Source: Nitrospinota bacterium
GTDB lineage: Bacteria > Nitrospinota > Nitrospinia > JACRGO01
Assembly: GCA_016212295.1 (NCBI GenBank)
Contig: JACRGO010000020.1
Span: 1 to 24,666 of the forward strand
Reading direction: 5' to 3'
Length of the DNA stretch: 24,666 nucleotides
The position numbers and the translations under genes were made by a program. The notes beneath the pieces were generated by a model. The model saw only the letters and a program-made list of their open reading frames with translations. It was not told the DNA's origin and did no database searches. This document shows, piece after piece, positions 1 through 10,818 of this stretch. Numbering within the stretch: the stretch's first letter is position 1; the number at the start of each line of letters is the position of its first letter.

Positions 1-31
1 CCGGCGGTGGCTGAAAAATTTATTCCTTTAA

Positions 32-75
32 AAATTCCCCTCTTGAGAGGGGTGGCCGAAGGCCGGGGTGTGTTA
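32..75. repeat. Short palindromic intergenic repeat
   Basis: Two small hairpins lie side by side: CCCCTC-TTGA-GAGGGG (37-52) followed by a GGCC-GAA-GGCC stem. From general knowledge, this kind of sequence (CCCCTCTTGAGAGGGG followed by GGCCGAAGGCCGGGG) is dispersed between genes in many bacterial genomes. Only one copy is visible here. Nothing else is recognised between the left edge and glnS. Confidence 0.5.
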
Positions 76-278
76 GCGTGTTTTTTATACCAACCGCATA
101 TTGCCCTTCAGGATAAACATTTTTTCCAAGACAGCTTCTAACAGCATTTATGGAGTATGGGAGCCGGATGTCCCGGCAACGCCGAATATGTTAAAATGCA
201 AGACCTATCACGGCATGGCCGCAATCAAAATAAATTTCTGAACGCAACAATATTCCAAAGAGAAAGGAAAAATCAAAA

Positions 279-1970
279 ATGCCGGACGCCGACTCCAACG
301 CCCCTTCAAACTTCATCAAGGATATCATTGATGAAGACCTTAAAAACAACAGGAACGACGGACGGGTCCATACCCGTTTTCCACCGGAGCCAAACGGCTA
401 CCTGCATATAGGACACGCCAAATCCATCTGCCTCAACTTCGGCCTGGCCTCTGGCTATAAGGGACTTTGCAACTTGCGGTTCGACGACACCAACCCTTGC
501 AAGGAGGAATCGGAATTCGTTGAAGCCATCAAACGCGACGTCCAGTGGCTTGGGTTTGACTGGGCGGACCGGGAATACTTCGCTTCCGATTATTTTGAAA
601 AGCTGTGCCAATACGCCGTGGAATTGATCAAGCTCGGCAAGGCGTACGTCTGCGGCCTGAGCGCGGAGGAAATCCGGGAGTATCGCGGCTCGCTTACCAG
701 GCCAGGCAGGGAGAGCCCGCACCGGGACCGTCCAGTGGAGGAAAATCTGGACCTTTTCCAGAGGATGCGTGACGGAGAGTTCGAGGAGGGGACCTGTTTG
801 CTCAGGGCAAAAATAAACATGGCCTCTCCAAACATCAACATGCGCGACCCGGCCATCTACCGGATAATCAAGACGCCCCATCACCGCACCGGCGATAAGT
901 GGAGAATCTATCCCATGTACGACTTCGCGCACTGCCTCTCCGACTCCATCGAAGGAATCACCCATTCCATCTGCACCCTTGAGTTCGAGGACCACCGGCC
1001 CCTGTACGACTGGTATCTTGACGAGCTCAAGGTGAAATGCCGTCCCAGGCAGATAGAGTTCGCGCGGCTCAACCTCAGCCACACCATAATGAGCAAGCGG
1101 AAGCTAATGGAACTGGTCCAGGAGGGGCTCGTCTCCGGATGGGACGATCCGCGAATGCCGACCCTGGCCGGACTGCGGCGCCGGGGGTTTACGCCGGAGT
1201 CCATCCGCGACTTCTGCGAACGCATCGGCGTTGCCAAGGCGGACAGCATGGTGGACGTTGCCCTGCTTGAGCACTGCCTGCGTGAGGACCTGAACAAACG
1301 CGCCCTCAGGGTCATGGCGGTCCTTCGGCCCTTGAGAGTGGTCATCGAGAATTATCCGGAGGGAAAGGTGGAGGAAATGGACGCGGAGAACAATCCGGAA
1401 TATCCGGGCGCCGGTGCGCGCAAGGTCCCTTTTTCCCGCGTGGTTTACATAGAGCTGGATGATTTCCGGGAAGACCCGCCCAGGAATTTTTTCCGCCTTG
1501 CGCCTGGCAGGGAGGTGCGGCTCAAGCACGCCTATTACATCAAATGCGAAAAAGTGATTAAGGACGAAAGGACCGGCGAAGTGGTGGAATTGCGGTGTAC
1601 ATACGATCCGGAGTCGCGCGGCGGCTGGACCAATGACGGGCGCAAGGTTAAGGGGACCTCTCATTGGGTCTCGGCCGGGCATTCGCTGGAGGCCGAGGTG
1701 CGGCTCTACGATCACCTCTTCACAAGCCCCAACCCGGACGCGGAAAAAGCCGCGGACTATAAGACGCTTTTGAACCCGAATTCATTGAATACCCTGGCCT
1801 CGTGCCGCGTTGAGCCAAGCCTCGCGGGCGCGGTCCCTGGCAGCCATTACCAGTTCCTCCGGCAGGGATATTTCTGCGTTGACCCTGATTCCTCAAATGG
1901 AAAACTTGTCTTCAACCGCACTGTCTCCTTGCGCGACACGTGGGGCAAGGTGGAGAAGAAGAAGAATTGA
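279..1970 (+). CDS. glnS: Glutaminyl-tRNA synthetase
   Basis: Charges tRNA-Gln with glutamine using ATP, in the cytoplasm. At 563 residues it is close to the roughly 550-residue bacterial enzyme. The class I signatures are present: an N-terminal [15 protein letters not shown] stretch holding the HIGH motif (around residues 36-50), the FDDTNP segment that follows it, and the KMSKS equivalent IMSKRKL near residue 270. The C-terminal half is the usual anticodon-binding beta-barrel region ([25 protein letters not shown]). The ATG is preceded by an AGAAAGGA ribosome site about 12 bases upstream, and alignment with family N-termini starts right after it. It stands alone; a direct GlnRS means the cell does not rely only on the Glu-tRNA-Gln amidotransferase route. 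The identification is firm. Confidence 0.97.
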   Translation: MPDADSNAPSNFIKDIIDEDLKNNRNDGRVHTRFPPEPNGYLHIGHAKSICLNFGLASGYKGLCNLRFDDTNPCKEESEFVEAIKRDVQWLGFDWADREYFASDYFEKLCQYAVELIKLGKAYVCGLSAEEIREYRGSLTRPGRESPHRDRPVEENLDLFQRMRDGEFEEGTCLLRAKINMASPNINMRDPAIYRIIKTPHHRTGDKWRIYPMYDFAHCLSDSIEGITHSICTLEFEDHRPLYDWYLDELKVKCRPRQIEFARLNLSHTIMSKRKLMELVQEGLVSGWDDPRMPTLAGLRRRGFTPESIRDFCERIGVAKADSMVDVALLEHCLREDLNKRALRVMAVLRPLRVVIENYPEGKVEEMDAENNPEYPGAGARKVPFSRVVYIELDDFREDPPRNFFRLAPGREVRLKHAYYIKCEKVIKDERTGEVVELRCTYDPESRGGWTNDGRKVKGTSHWVSAGHSLEAEVRLYDHLFTSPNPDAEKAADYKTLLNPNSLNTLASCRVEPSLAGAVPGSHYQFLRQGYFCVDPDSSNGKLVFNRTVSLRDTWGKVEKKKN

Positions 1971-2259
1971 TGCTTGCCAGACAATTTGTATATATAATGT
2001 TCATAGGTTAAGAAATGACATCCAAACCAAAAGTGGCGGTGACAAAAAAGCAAGAGATGACGTTGAGGAAATCGTCCACGTATTGCATGAGGCTGGGCAC
2101 TTTAAAGATGATTATCCGTTTATACGAGGCCCTCAGCTTCACGGTGCAACGCTGGTGGAAAAATGAAAACTGCGAACAATCGAGTCAAATTGGCCACGAG
2201 AAGCGCTACGGCGCTAAAAGAAAAAAACAGAGGCCAAAAGGCGGGAGTGATTTTGCATT
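1971..2259 (+). other. Gap between glnS and the HEPN gene, with small open frames
   Basis: No recognised gene. One frame is open to a TGA at 2164-2166 and ends with an acidic/aliphatic stretch (around 2045-2163: ARDDVEEIVHVLHEAGHF...). Its stop overlaps, as ATGA, the start of a 36-codon frame at 2163-2273, which in turn overlaps the HEPN start codon by 14 bases. A third frame starts at ATG 2015. These could be frameshifted pieces of one older gene or chance open frames. A TATAAT box lies at 1993-1998, but the best upstream TTGCCA (1974-1979) is only 13 bases away, so a sigma-70 promoter is not convincing. Confidence 0.3.
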
Positions 2260-2655
2260 ATGTTGGATTTTGATGTTGAAAAAACTGTTCAATACTGGGC
2301 TGAAGGCGCGGAGTACGATATGGGTGTGGCGGATGCCATGCTTCAAACTGGCAAGCATCCGTATGCATTATTCATGGGGCATCTGGCATTGGAAAAACTA
2401 CTGAAGGCTTTAGTGGTCAAAACAACACAAAAACATGCCCCGTTTACCCATTCTTTAACGCTGTTGGCTGAGAAGTCAGGGGTTCAAATCCCTGATGAAA
2501 TAATATTGATGCTTGCCGAGTTCATGGAATTTCATTTCGAATCCAGGTATCCCGAGGAACAAAAGAATTTTTACCTGAAATGCACAAAGGAATTTACGGC
2601 GGGGAAAATACAAAAGGTTAAAGAGGTTTTCACATGGTTGAAAAAAAAGTTGTAG
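2260..2655 (+). CDS. HEPN domain protein (partner of MNT)
   Basis: A 131-residue all-helical protein with the HEPN signature of the small PF05168-like group: a helix with YALFMGHLALEKLLKAL (about residues 35-51), a KHAPFTHSL loop, and an ESRYPEE turn before the last helices. HEPN proteins paired with MNT nucleotidyltransferases are usually toxin or toxin-like members of type VII-style modules. The catalytic RX4-6H RNase motif is not visible: the only arginine is in the RYPEE turn and no histidine follows it. RNase activity should therefore not be assumed. The reading frame overlaps the MNT gene by 22 bases, so the two are surely co-translated. A GGGAG lies 12 bases before the ATG, rather far. 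The region is AT-rich compared with glnS, which suggests transfer. Confidence 0.85.
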   Translation: MLDFDVEKTVQYWAEGAEYDMGVADAMLQTGKHPYALFMGHLALEKLLKALVVKTTQKHAPFTHSLTLLAEKSGVQIPDEIILMLAEFMEFHFESRYPEEQKNFYLKCTKEFTAGKIQKVKEVFTWLKKKL

Positions 2656-2966
2656 AGAAAATAGAAAAGTTTGTAAAAGCGTTGAGAAGAGAAAAAATAA
2701 ATATTGCCAAGGTTATACTGTATGGATCAAGGGCATCGGGGGAATCTCATGAATACAGCGATATCGACGTAGCGGTTGTATCCCCGGATTTTGGGAAAGA
2801 CAGATTTGAAGAGGGCGCGCAACTGTTTAAAATTGCTTGCAAAATTGACTCCTTGATAGAGCCTGTTCCGATTTCCCTTGAGTCTTATGAAAAAGACACG
2901 TGGATCCCTCTGATATATGAAATCAGGGAAAATGGAGTGGAACTGGAAACGATGGCATCTGTATAG
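2634..2966 (+). CDS. MNT-type minimal nucleotidyltransferase
   Basis: A 110-residue minimal polymerase-beta-fold nucleotidyltransferase. The GSX10DXD signature is complete: GSRASGESHEY followed by SDIDVAVV (about residues 31-49), preceded by the KVILYG strand. In characterised HEPN/MNT pairs the MNT protein adds AMP to the HEPN partner and neutralises it; whether that applies here depends on the HEPN, which lacks a visible RNase motif. The start ATG lies inside the end of the HEPN gene with AGAGG about 6-8 bases upstream. It ends just before a palindromic repeat (2994-3060). An MNT stub of similar type occurs at 21065-21199 on the other strand. Confidence 0.88.
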   Translation: MVEKKVVEKIEKFVKALRREKINIAKVILYGSRASGESHEYSDIDVAVVSPDFGKDRFEEGAQLFKIACKIDSLIEPVPISLESYEKDTWIPLIYEIRENGVELETMASV

Positions 2967-2993
2967 CGATGCAGAGTTGATGTGGTTGCCAAG

Positions 2994-3060
2994 TACCGCA
3001 GGCGTCCCGCCTGCAATTTTTATTTGCCTTGAGGGATGCAGTCGTGGGACGCCCGCGGTA
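2994..3060. repeat. Palindromic dispersed repeat
   Basis: The left arm ACCGCAGGCGTCCCGCCTGC (2995-3014) contains a perfect 7-bp hairpin, GCAGGCG-TCC-CGCCTGC. The right arm (GGGACGCCCGCGGT, ending 3059) is the reverse complement of the outer left arm with one mismatch, so the whole unit can fold on itself. It sits between the MNT stop and the TonB receptor. It could act as a transcript-end hairpin, but no T-run follows, so it is called a repeat rather than a terminator. Confidence 0.65.
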
Positions 3061-3094
3061 ATGTACTTATTTAACCAAATTGGAGCAAAACCGA

Positions 3095-5110
3095 ATGCCA
3101 TGCAATAAAACTTTCCGCCCTTTCCGGACCGGCCTTTCCGGTTTTATCGTTTTGATTCTCTTCCTGTTTTTTTCCTGCCTGCCGGGAATGGCCTTGGCGG
3201 AATCGCCCGGCTCCGCGGCGGCGTTCCCTCTGGACGTCACCAGGATGAACCTGCAGGAACTGATGGCCGTCAAGATCACCTCAGTGTCGAAAAAGCCCCA
3301 GGCCATGTCCGAAACCGCGGCCGCCGTTTTTGTGATCACCCAGGAAGACATCCGAAGGTCCGGCGCCGCCTCCATCCCGGACGCCTTGCGCATGGTCCCC
3401 GGCATTCAGGTGGCCCACATCACCGCCAACCAATGGGCCATCTCCATGCGCGGTTTCAATAACGTGTATTCCAACAAGCTACTCGTCCTCATGGACGGAC
3501 GCAGCGTTTATTCGCCTCTGTTCGCCGGGGTTTATTGGGACGCCCAGGACACGCTCCTGGAGGACATCGAGCGCATCGAGGTCATTCGCGGCCCAGGGGC
3601 CTCAGTATGGGGCGCCAACGCGGTCAATGGGATCATCAATATCATCACGAAAAACGCCGGGGACACCCAGGGCGGCCTGGTTTCCGCGGGCGGAGGGACA
3701 GTGGAAAAGGGGTTCGGAGGGGTCCGCTACGGTGCAAGGGCCGGAGATACCGCCTTTTACCGGGTCTACGCCAAGTATTTTCAACGGGACGGCTTCGTGG
3801 ATGAAAACGGCAATAAAATGGACGACGATTGGGACGCGGCGCGGGCCGGGTTCCGCCTGGATTGGGGTTTGTCCGGAATAGACAGCCTCACGGCCCAGGG
3901 AGACGCGTACACCGGTTCGTCCTGGCAAAATATTTTCAGCTCGAGGGGAGGGGTCCGGGCCCTCTCCAAGGAAGAAATCGATCTCTCCGGAGGCGATTTC
4001 CTGGTTTGCTGGACACGGGAGTTTTCTCCCGCCTCCAGGACCGTCCTTCAGGCCTATTACGACAATACCGAACGAAGTGAGAATAACCTGGTTCAGAACC
4101 ACGACATCTTCGACCTGGACTTCCAGCACTATTACCGCTTGACGGAGCGCCAGGAGATCGTCTGGGGCCTGGGATACCGCATGACTCACGGTCTGGTTAA
4201 GAATTCGGAGGTGGTCTCCTATGATCCCGGTTCCCGGACCGACCACCTGTACAGCGCCTTTATACAGGACGAAATTGAATTATGGAAAAGTGGATTGCGT
4301 CTTACCCTCGGCTCCAAGTTCGAGCACAACGACTATTCCCAGTTTGAAATCCAGCCCACCGCCAGGCTCCTGTGGACCCCCCATGAGCATCATACCTTGT
4401 GGACCTCGGTTTCCCGCGCGGTCCGTTCGCCTTCCCGGACAGAGCACGATCTGACCCTGGCCACCCCCCGCCTGGTGATCACCGGAAACAGGAATTTTGA
4501 ATCCGAGGAGTTGACCGCATACGAGGCCGGTTACAGGGCCTTGCCAACGGACCATGTTTCCCTGGACGTCACGGCCTTTTTCAATAAATACGATAAACTG
4601 GCCGCGTTGGAATTGGGGAGTCCGGCCGGCGTTGTCCCCATGATCCTGGAGTACCGGAACGGCATGGAAGGGGAGACCAGCGGGGTGGAGGTTTTCGCGG
4701 GATGGAACGTGACGTCCCGGTGGGAATTGACCGCCGGATATTCTTATATTCAGATGAATATAAACGCCAGGGCGCCCATGGAAGCAGTGAAAAATCCGGC
4801 GGCAAGTTCCGGTTTTCTCGAGGGAAACACCCCAGTCAACCAGTTCCAGTTCCGGTCCTCCCTTGACCTTCCCTTTCACTTGGAATTCGACACTGCTGTT
4901 TTTTATGTGGACGACCTGTCGAGCCAGGAGGCGTCCGACTATGTCCGGGTTGACGCCAGGCTGGGATGGAAACCCATGGAAAACCTGGACGCCGGTCTGG
5001 TCTTTCAAAATCTCGCGGAAGGCCATCATAAGGAATTCAACGGTTCCAGCGGCACGGTCGGGACCGAGGTCCCGCGAAGCGTTTATGGAAAAATTTCATG
5101 GAGATTTTAA
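3095..5110 (+). CDS. TonB-dependent outer membrane receptor
   Basis: A 671-residue outer membrane beta-barrel for TonB/ExbBD-energised uptake; substrate unknown. A signal peptide covers about residues 1-35, with a hydrophobic core FIVLILFLFFSCL and cleavage after MALA. The mature N-terminus has LQELMAVKITSVSKKPQ and then the plug domain (VFVITQEDIRRSG, DALRMVPGIQV, MRGFNN, LVLMDGRSVYSPLF, IERIEVIRGPGASVWGANAVNGIINIITK, about residues 60-185). The remainder is barrel strands ending in a terminal Phe (SWRF), the BAM signal. ATG 3095 is chosen because GGAG lies 9 bases upstream (3082-3085); a TTG at 3080 would overlap that site. It heads a same-strand cluster with a YfiR-family protein and a sensor kinase, so it may take part in sensing as well as transport. 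Confidence 0.94.
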   Translation: MPCNKTFRPFRTGLSGFIVLILFLFFSCLPGMALAESPGSAAAFPLDVTRMNLQELMAVKITSVSKKPQAMSETAAAVFVITQEDIRRSGAASIPDALRMVPGIQVAHITANQWAISMRGFNNVYSNKLLVLMDGRSVYSPLFAGVYWDAQDTLLEDIERIEVIRGPGASVWGANAVNGIINIITKNAGDTQGGLVSAGGGTVEKGFGGVRYGARAGDTAFYRVYAKYFQRDGFVDENGNKMDDDWDAARAGFRLDWGLSGIDSLTAQGDAYTGSSWQNIFSSRGGVRALSKEEIDLSGGDFLVCWTREFSPASRTVLQAYYDNTERSENNLVQNHDIFDLDFQHYYRLTERQEIVWGLGYRMTHGLVKNSEVVSYDPGSRTDHLYSAFIQDEIELWKSGLRLTLGSKFEHNDYSQFEIQPTARLLWTPHEHHTLWTSVSRAVRSPSRTEHDLTLATPRLVITGNRNFESEELTAYEAGYRALPTDHVSLDVTAFFNKYDKLAALELGSPAGVVPMILEYRNGMEGETSGVEVFAGWNVTSRWELTAGYSYIQMNINARAPMEAVKNPAASSGFLEGNTPVNQFQFRSSLDLPFHLEFDTAVFYVDDLSSQEASDYVRVDARLGWKPMENLDAGLVFQNLAEGHHKEFNGSSGTVGTEVPRSVYGKISWRF

Positions 5111-5139
5111 TAAATCCAAGGCACAAAGGCGGGAGGTAG

Positions 5140-5685
5140 ATGATAGTCACCATCAAGAGGATAATAACGACGATATTCCTGTTCCTGGCCGCGGTCCAAG
5201 CCCTTTGGCCTGCGTCCGCGGCCTGCGCCCCGGAATCGCCAGAATACCTGATCAAGGCCGGTTTTATCTATAAGATCGCCCGGTTTGTCGAGTGGCGGGA
5301 CGGCCAGAGCCCCTCACAGGACCTCATCCTATGGATTATTGGAGAGGACCCCTTTGGCGATAACATCCGCGCCATCGAAGGCCAGACGGTGAACGGGAGA
5401 AGGCTGGTTGTCCATCGCGCCGCCGGCCTTGAGGCAGTGAAAAAATGCCATATCCTTTTCATCTGCCCATCGGAAATGGAACGCATGGAGGGCTACCTGC
5501 GCTCCTTGCAAGGTTCTACGGTCCTGACCATTGGGGACACGCCGGGATTCGCCCGGATGGGGGGAATAATCAATCTGCTCAAGGTGGGCGGCTCCATCCG
5601 GTTCGAGGTGAACGTGGAGGCGGCTGGGCGCGCGGGCCTTGCCCTCAGCTCCGAGTTGCTGAAATTGGCGATTATAGTAAAATAA
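5140..5685 (+). CDS. YfiR-family (DUF4154) periplasmic regulator
   Basis: A 181-residue secreted protein with a signal peptide (about residues 1-28, cleavage near ASA). Family features in order: YLIKAGFIYKIARFVEW, GEDPFGDNI, GQTVNGRRLVV, CHILFIC, LTIGDTPGFARMGGIINL and a C-terminal GSIRFEVNVEAAGRAGLALSSELLKLA. In Pseudomonas, YfiR sits in the periplasm and represses the CHASE8-HAMP-GGDEF enzyme YfiN. Here the next gene encodes a CHASE8-HAMP histidine kinase, so the natural inference is that this protein gates that kinase. It starts 29 bases after the TonB receptor stop, with a GGGAGG only 3 bases before the ATG; the spacing is short but no better start is seen. Family assignment is firm, partner assignment is inference. 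Confidence 0.9.
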   Translation: MIVTIKRIITTIFLFLAAVQALWPASAACAPESPEYLIKAGFIYKIARFVEWRDGQSPSQDLILWIIGEDPFGDNIRAIEGQTVNGRRLVVHRAAGLEAVKKCHILFICPSEMERMEGYLRSLQGSTVLTIGDTPGFARMGGIINLLKVGGSIRFEVNVEAAGRAGLALSSELLKLAIIVK

Positions 5686-5734
5686 AAAGAGTCATTGAGT
5701 CATTGAGTCATCAGGTCATTGACTTTTGCCGCTG

Positions 5735-5780
5735 CTAATGACCATTGACCAATGACCCAATGACTAATGACCATTGACCA

Positions 5781-5786
<6 letters not shown>
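5735..5786. repeat. Two 23-bp direct repeats at the kinase start
   Basis: The 23-base unit CTAATGACCATTGACCAATGACC occurs at 5735-5757 and again at 5764-5786, 29 bases apart. The preceding stretch (5692-5722) repeats GTCATTGA-type words in the opposite sense, so the region can also pair as TCATTGAC/GTCAATGA hairpins. The second copy contains the ATG at 5781, and no Shine-Dalgarno sequence is apparent before it. Confidence 0.85.
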
Positions 5787-7787
<2,001 letters not shown>

Positions 7788-8138
7788 CGCGACATTACAT
7801 ACTTTTACAATATCGTCAGCGAGATTTCCCAGCCAATAAGCCTTTAGTTTGCTCCCGCCGTTTCTTAACAGCGTCCTATATGTTAATATAAAAAGCAGTA
7901 ACCGTTCACGGTTCAGGGTTCCAGGTTTTAGAAAACCCTGTATCAACGCTTATCGCAAAAACCCGCTTACCAATGCGGATTTTCATTAAGCCCTGCTAAG
8001 CAGGTTAAGCAACAGGCCTATAATGTGGAGCGCCCTAAAAAAAACCTTGCCCTTACATTGCCGTGTTTGGCGATTTTTCAACCCTGAACCCTGAACGGTT
8101 ACAAAAATCAAGACCCTTATTTTTTGAGGAATTAACTA
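7788..8138. other. Non-coding gap largely filled by an inverted-repeat element
   Basis: No gene seen. The stretch holds the 205-bp element described separately (7898-8102) and, outside it, about 110 bases of AT-rich sequence after the kinase. No convincing terminator with a T-run was found for the kinase cluster. Confidence 0.6.
7898..8102. mobile_element. MITE-like element with 23-bp terminal inverted repeats
   Basis: The left end 7898-7920 (GTAACCGTTCACGGTTCAGGGTT) matches the reverse complement of 8080-8102 at 22 of 23 positions. The ends therefore define a 205-bp unit with no coding capacity. Inside is a further small hairpin, CCTGC-TAA-GCAGG, near 7994. The flanks (AAAAAGCA left, AAAAATCA right) are similar but not a clean target duplication. 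It lies between the kinase and the M16 peptidase and ends 36 bases before the latter's start. Confidence 0.6.
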
Positions 8139-9413
8139 TTGAAGGTCATAAACCAGGACATTAAACGTGACAAGCTGGAAAACGGCATAAGGCTGTTGAC
8201 CGAGAAAATACCATATCTGAACTCCGTTTCACTGGGGATATGGGTCAATGTGGGATCGCGGCACGAGGCCAGGGAAAAAAACGGCATCTCCCATTTCCTT
8301 GAGCACTTGATCTTCAAGGGCACGGAGAAACGCACGGCCATGCGGATCGCCATGGAAATGGACTCAATCGGCGGACAATTCAACGCCCAGACCAGTTACG
8401 AGTACACATGCTTTTACGCAAAAACCCTGGATTACCACGTTGATTTGGCCGTGGACCTGCTAACCGACATAGTCCACAGCTTCGTGGTAAGGGACGAGGA
8501 GATGGAAAAGGAAAGGCTTGTCATCTTCGAGGAGATCAAGATGGTCAAGGACTCCCCTTCCTCGTACATCCAGGAGCTTTTCATGGAGAAGATTTACCAG
8601 ACCAACCACCTGGGGCTTCCAATAGCGGGAAGCGTCGAAACGGTTTCCAAAATAACCCGCCAGGACATCCTCGACCATTTCCACGAAAATTATTTTAATC
8701 CGGACGAAATAATCATAGCCGCCGCCGGAAACATAGAGCATGAGGAAATAAAAGCCATTTTTTCCAAGTCCTTAAGAAAATTCGAGGGCCGCAGGAAAAA
8801 AAATATTTTGGCTGCCCCGGAATTCTCAGTGGTCAATTACCACCATGACAAGGATTACGGCCAGGTGAATTTTTCCCTGGGGGTGAAGGGAGTGGACAAA
8901 ATGGATGAAAGGCGTTACTGTCTATTTATCCTTGAGAACATCCTGGGCGGAAGCATGAGCTCGCGCCTGTTTCAGAAGATCCGGGAGCAGCACGGCCTTG
9001 TGTATGAGATCTATGCCTTCAGCCAGTTGTTCTCGGATTCAGGTCTTATAGAAATCGGCGGCGCCACCAGCCCAGAGCACTTTTGCAAGGTGGTTGACCT
9101 GATAGTGGAAGAAATCAGGAAGATGAAGACCGAAAAGGTGGACGCCCAGGAGATCAACAAGGCCAAGGAGCAGACCAAGGGGAACATCATCCTCTCCCTG
9201 GAAAACACCAGCAGCAGGATGCACTCCCTGGCGCGGCAGGAGGCGAACTTCAAGAGGCTCGTCCCGCTGGATGAAATCATAAGCAAGATAGAAAAGGTCA
9301 CGGAGGAAGACATCATGGAGCTTGCCTCCACCCTGCTTGATTTTAAAAAGTTTTCCATGGTGAGCATTGGAACTCTCTCAAAAAATCAAATTCCCGTATT
9401 GCCTGATGAATGA
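8139..9413 (+). CDS. M16 family zinc metallopeptidase
   Basis: A 424-residue protein of the insulinase/processing-peptidase family (M16B, about the usual length for PqqL/YmxG-like single-unit members). The inverted zinc motif HFLEH is at residues 52-56 (His52, Glu55, His56), with the third ligand in the IFEEIKM helix about 75 residues later. The C-terminal half has the family's SMSSRLFQKIREQHGLVYEIYAF segment. The start is TTG 8139: GAGGA lies 8 bases upstream and the next residues (KLENGIRLLTE) align with family N-termini. There is no signal peptide, so a cytoplasmic role in peptide turnover is likely. It overlaps the helicase gene downstream, so the two are probably co-transcribed. Confidence 0.93.
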   Translation: MKVINQDIKRDKLENGIRLLTEKIPYLNSVSLGIWVNVGSRHEAREKNGISHFLEHLIFKGTEKRTAMRIAMEMDSIGGQFNAQTSYEYTCFYAKTLDYHVDLAVDLLTDIVHSFVVRDEEMEKERLVIFEEIKMVKDSPSSYIQELFMEKIYQTNHLGLPIAGSVETVSKITRQDILDHFHENYFNPDEIIIAAAGNIEHEEIKAIFSKSLRKFEGRRKKNILAAPEFSVVNYHHDKDYGQVNFSLGVKGVDKMDERRYCLFILENILGGSMSSRLFQKIREQHGLVYEIYAFSQLFSDSGLIEIGGATSPEHFCKVVDLIVEEIRKMKTEKVDAQEINKAKEQTKGNIILSLENTSSRMHSLARQEANFKRLVPLDEIISKIEKVTEEDIMELASTLLDFKKFSMVSIGTLSKNQIPVLPDE

Positions 9414-10740
9414 AAATAACGAGATTGAATTAACGGGCGGCCCGGTCGAAGACCTGGCCTGCAAGACGGAAGAAGCCTTGCCTCAAGCCGCTGAAACGCC
9501 GCCTTTGGAGCCGGGGTTCGCGAAATTCGGACTGAAGCCTGAATTTCTCTCCGCCCTCGCCAGGATGGGGTACAAGGAACCCAGCCCCATACAGGAGGAG
9601 ACCATCCCCCTGATCATGCAAGGAAAAGACATCATCGGCCAGGCGGAAACCGGGTCCGGTAAAACCGCAGCGTGCGGCATACCAATCCTGAACAAGATCG
9701 ATACCGGCAAGATAGAACCCCAGGCCCTGGTGCTGGTCCCCACGCGGGAACTGGCGGTGCAATACGTTGAGGAACTGGCGCGGATCAGCGCGGACAGCGA
9801 GGTCCGGTGCTTCGCCATTTACGGCGGTTTCTCCATGCCCGTGCAGCAGGCCAAGCTCAGGCACGGGGTGCATCTGATTGTCGGGACCCCCGGACGCCTC
9901 ATCGACCATTTGTACAGAGGCGGCCTCAGTCTTTCTTCCGTCCACACCTTTATAATAGATGAAGCCGACGAAATGTTGGATCTGGGATTCATCAAGGACA
10001 TTGAATTCATAGCGGACTGCATCATGGGCGAGCACCAGACCCTTCTCTTCTCCGCCACCATGCCCCCCACTATCAAGGCCCTGACCGGGAAGTACATGAA
10101 GGACCCGATGCATGTGCAACTTAACCGGTCCGTTGTTTCACCCAAGAGCCTGAAGCATTATTACCTGCGGGCTGAGGAAGTAGTTAAGGCGAACGCGCTC
10201 CTGGACCTCATAAAAAAATCGGCGCCGTCCCAGGCCCTTATTTTCTGCAAGTCAAGGACGCGGGTCCTGTCCTTGTTCGACAAGTTGAGGCGGAAACTCC
10301 CCAATGTGGATTTCCTGCACGGCGGGTTGGACCAGATTGTCCGCCAGAAGATAATGGAGCGTTTCAAGGCCGGCAAGCTGCAATTTCTCGTGGCCACTGA
10401 CCTGGCCGCACGGGGACTCGATATAGGCGGCATAAGCCACGTTCTGAACTACGACATCCCTGAGAACCCGGAGGTCTACACCCACCGCACCGGCAGGGCC
10501 GCGAGGCAGGGAAGGGAAGGAGTGGCGATCAGCTTGATGTCCACCAGGGAAAATGAGTATTTATGTAAAATCCAGAAGAGGATCAGGGTGAACGTCAATC
10601 TCCTCGGTTCTGAAAACTCGCCAGTCCAGGAGCCCTCGCACAAGCCGCGCACCAGCCAGAGGAAGGACCATTACAGGCGTCCAACGGAATTCACCTACAA
10701 GCATAAACGTCCCCAGCGCGACCCAGCCAAGGAGCAGTGA
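9406..10740 (+). CDS. DEAD-box ATP-dependent RNA helicase
   Basis: A 444-residue RNA helicase of the RhlE/CshA/DeaD group, unwinding structured RNA in ribosome assembly or mRNA decay. All motifs are visible in order: Q motif (GYKEPSPIQEETIP), I (AETGSGKT), Ia (PTRELA), Ib (TPGRLIDH), II (DEADEMLDLGF), III (SATMP), IV (LIFCKSRTR), V (TDLAARGLDI), VI (HRTGRAARQGREG). After motif VI comes a short basic tail (HKPRTSQRKDHYRRP...KHKRPQRD) typical of RNA-binding extensions. ATG 9406 is preferred: it overlaps the M16 stop (ATGAATGA) and suggests coupling. A TTG at 9367 in the same frame would add 13 residues, and neither start has a clear ribosome site. The exact subfamily cannot be fixed by eye. Confidence 0.95.
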   Translation: MNENNEIELTGGPVEDLACKTEEALPQAAETPPLEPGFAKFGLKPEFLSALARMGYKEPSPIQEETIPLIMQGKDIIGQAETGSGKTAACGIPILNKIDTGKIEPQALVLVPTRELAVQYVEELARISADSEVRCFAIYGGFSMPVQQAKLRHGVHLIVGTPGRLIDHLYRGGLSLSSVHTFIIDEADEMLDLGFIKDIEFIADCIMGEHQTLLFSATMPPTIKALTGKYMKDPMHVQLNRSVVSPKSLKHYYLRAEEVVKANALLDLIKKSAPSQALIFCKSRTRVLSLFDKLRRKLPNVDFLHGGLDQIVRQKIMERFKAGKLQFLVATDLAARGLDIGGISHVLNYDIPENPEVYTHRTGRAARQGREGVAISLMSTRENEYLCKIQKRIRVNVNLLGSENSPVQEPSHKPRTSQRKDHYRRPTEFTYKHKRPQRDPAKEQ

Positions 10741-10818
10741 GGGGCATTTCAGATTTGGGATTTTAGACAACATCGAAGTAAGAAAAATTCGTTTTACGTT
10801 TTAAATCCTTTCTTCCTT

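Noticed and set aside
306-1082. Long minus-strand frame inside glnS
   Set aside because: It is the antisense shadow of a GC-rich gene with third-position bias; the translated text has no domain and no ribosome site. The same holds for the long antisense frames inside the TonB receptor (3602-4246, 4280-5029) and the kinase (6024-7490).
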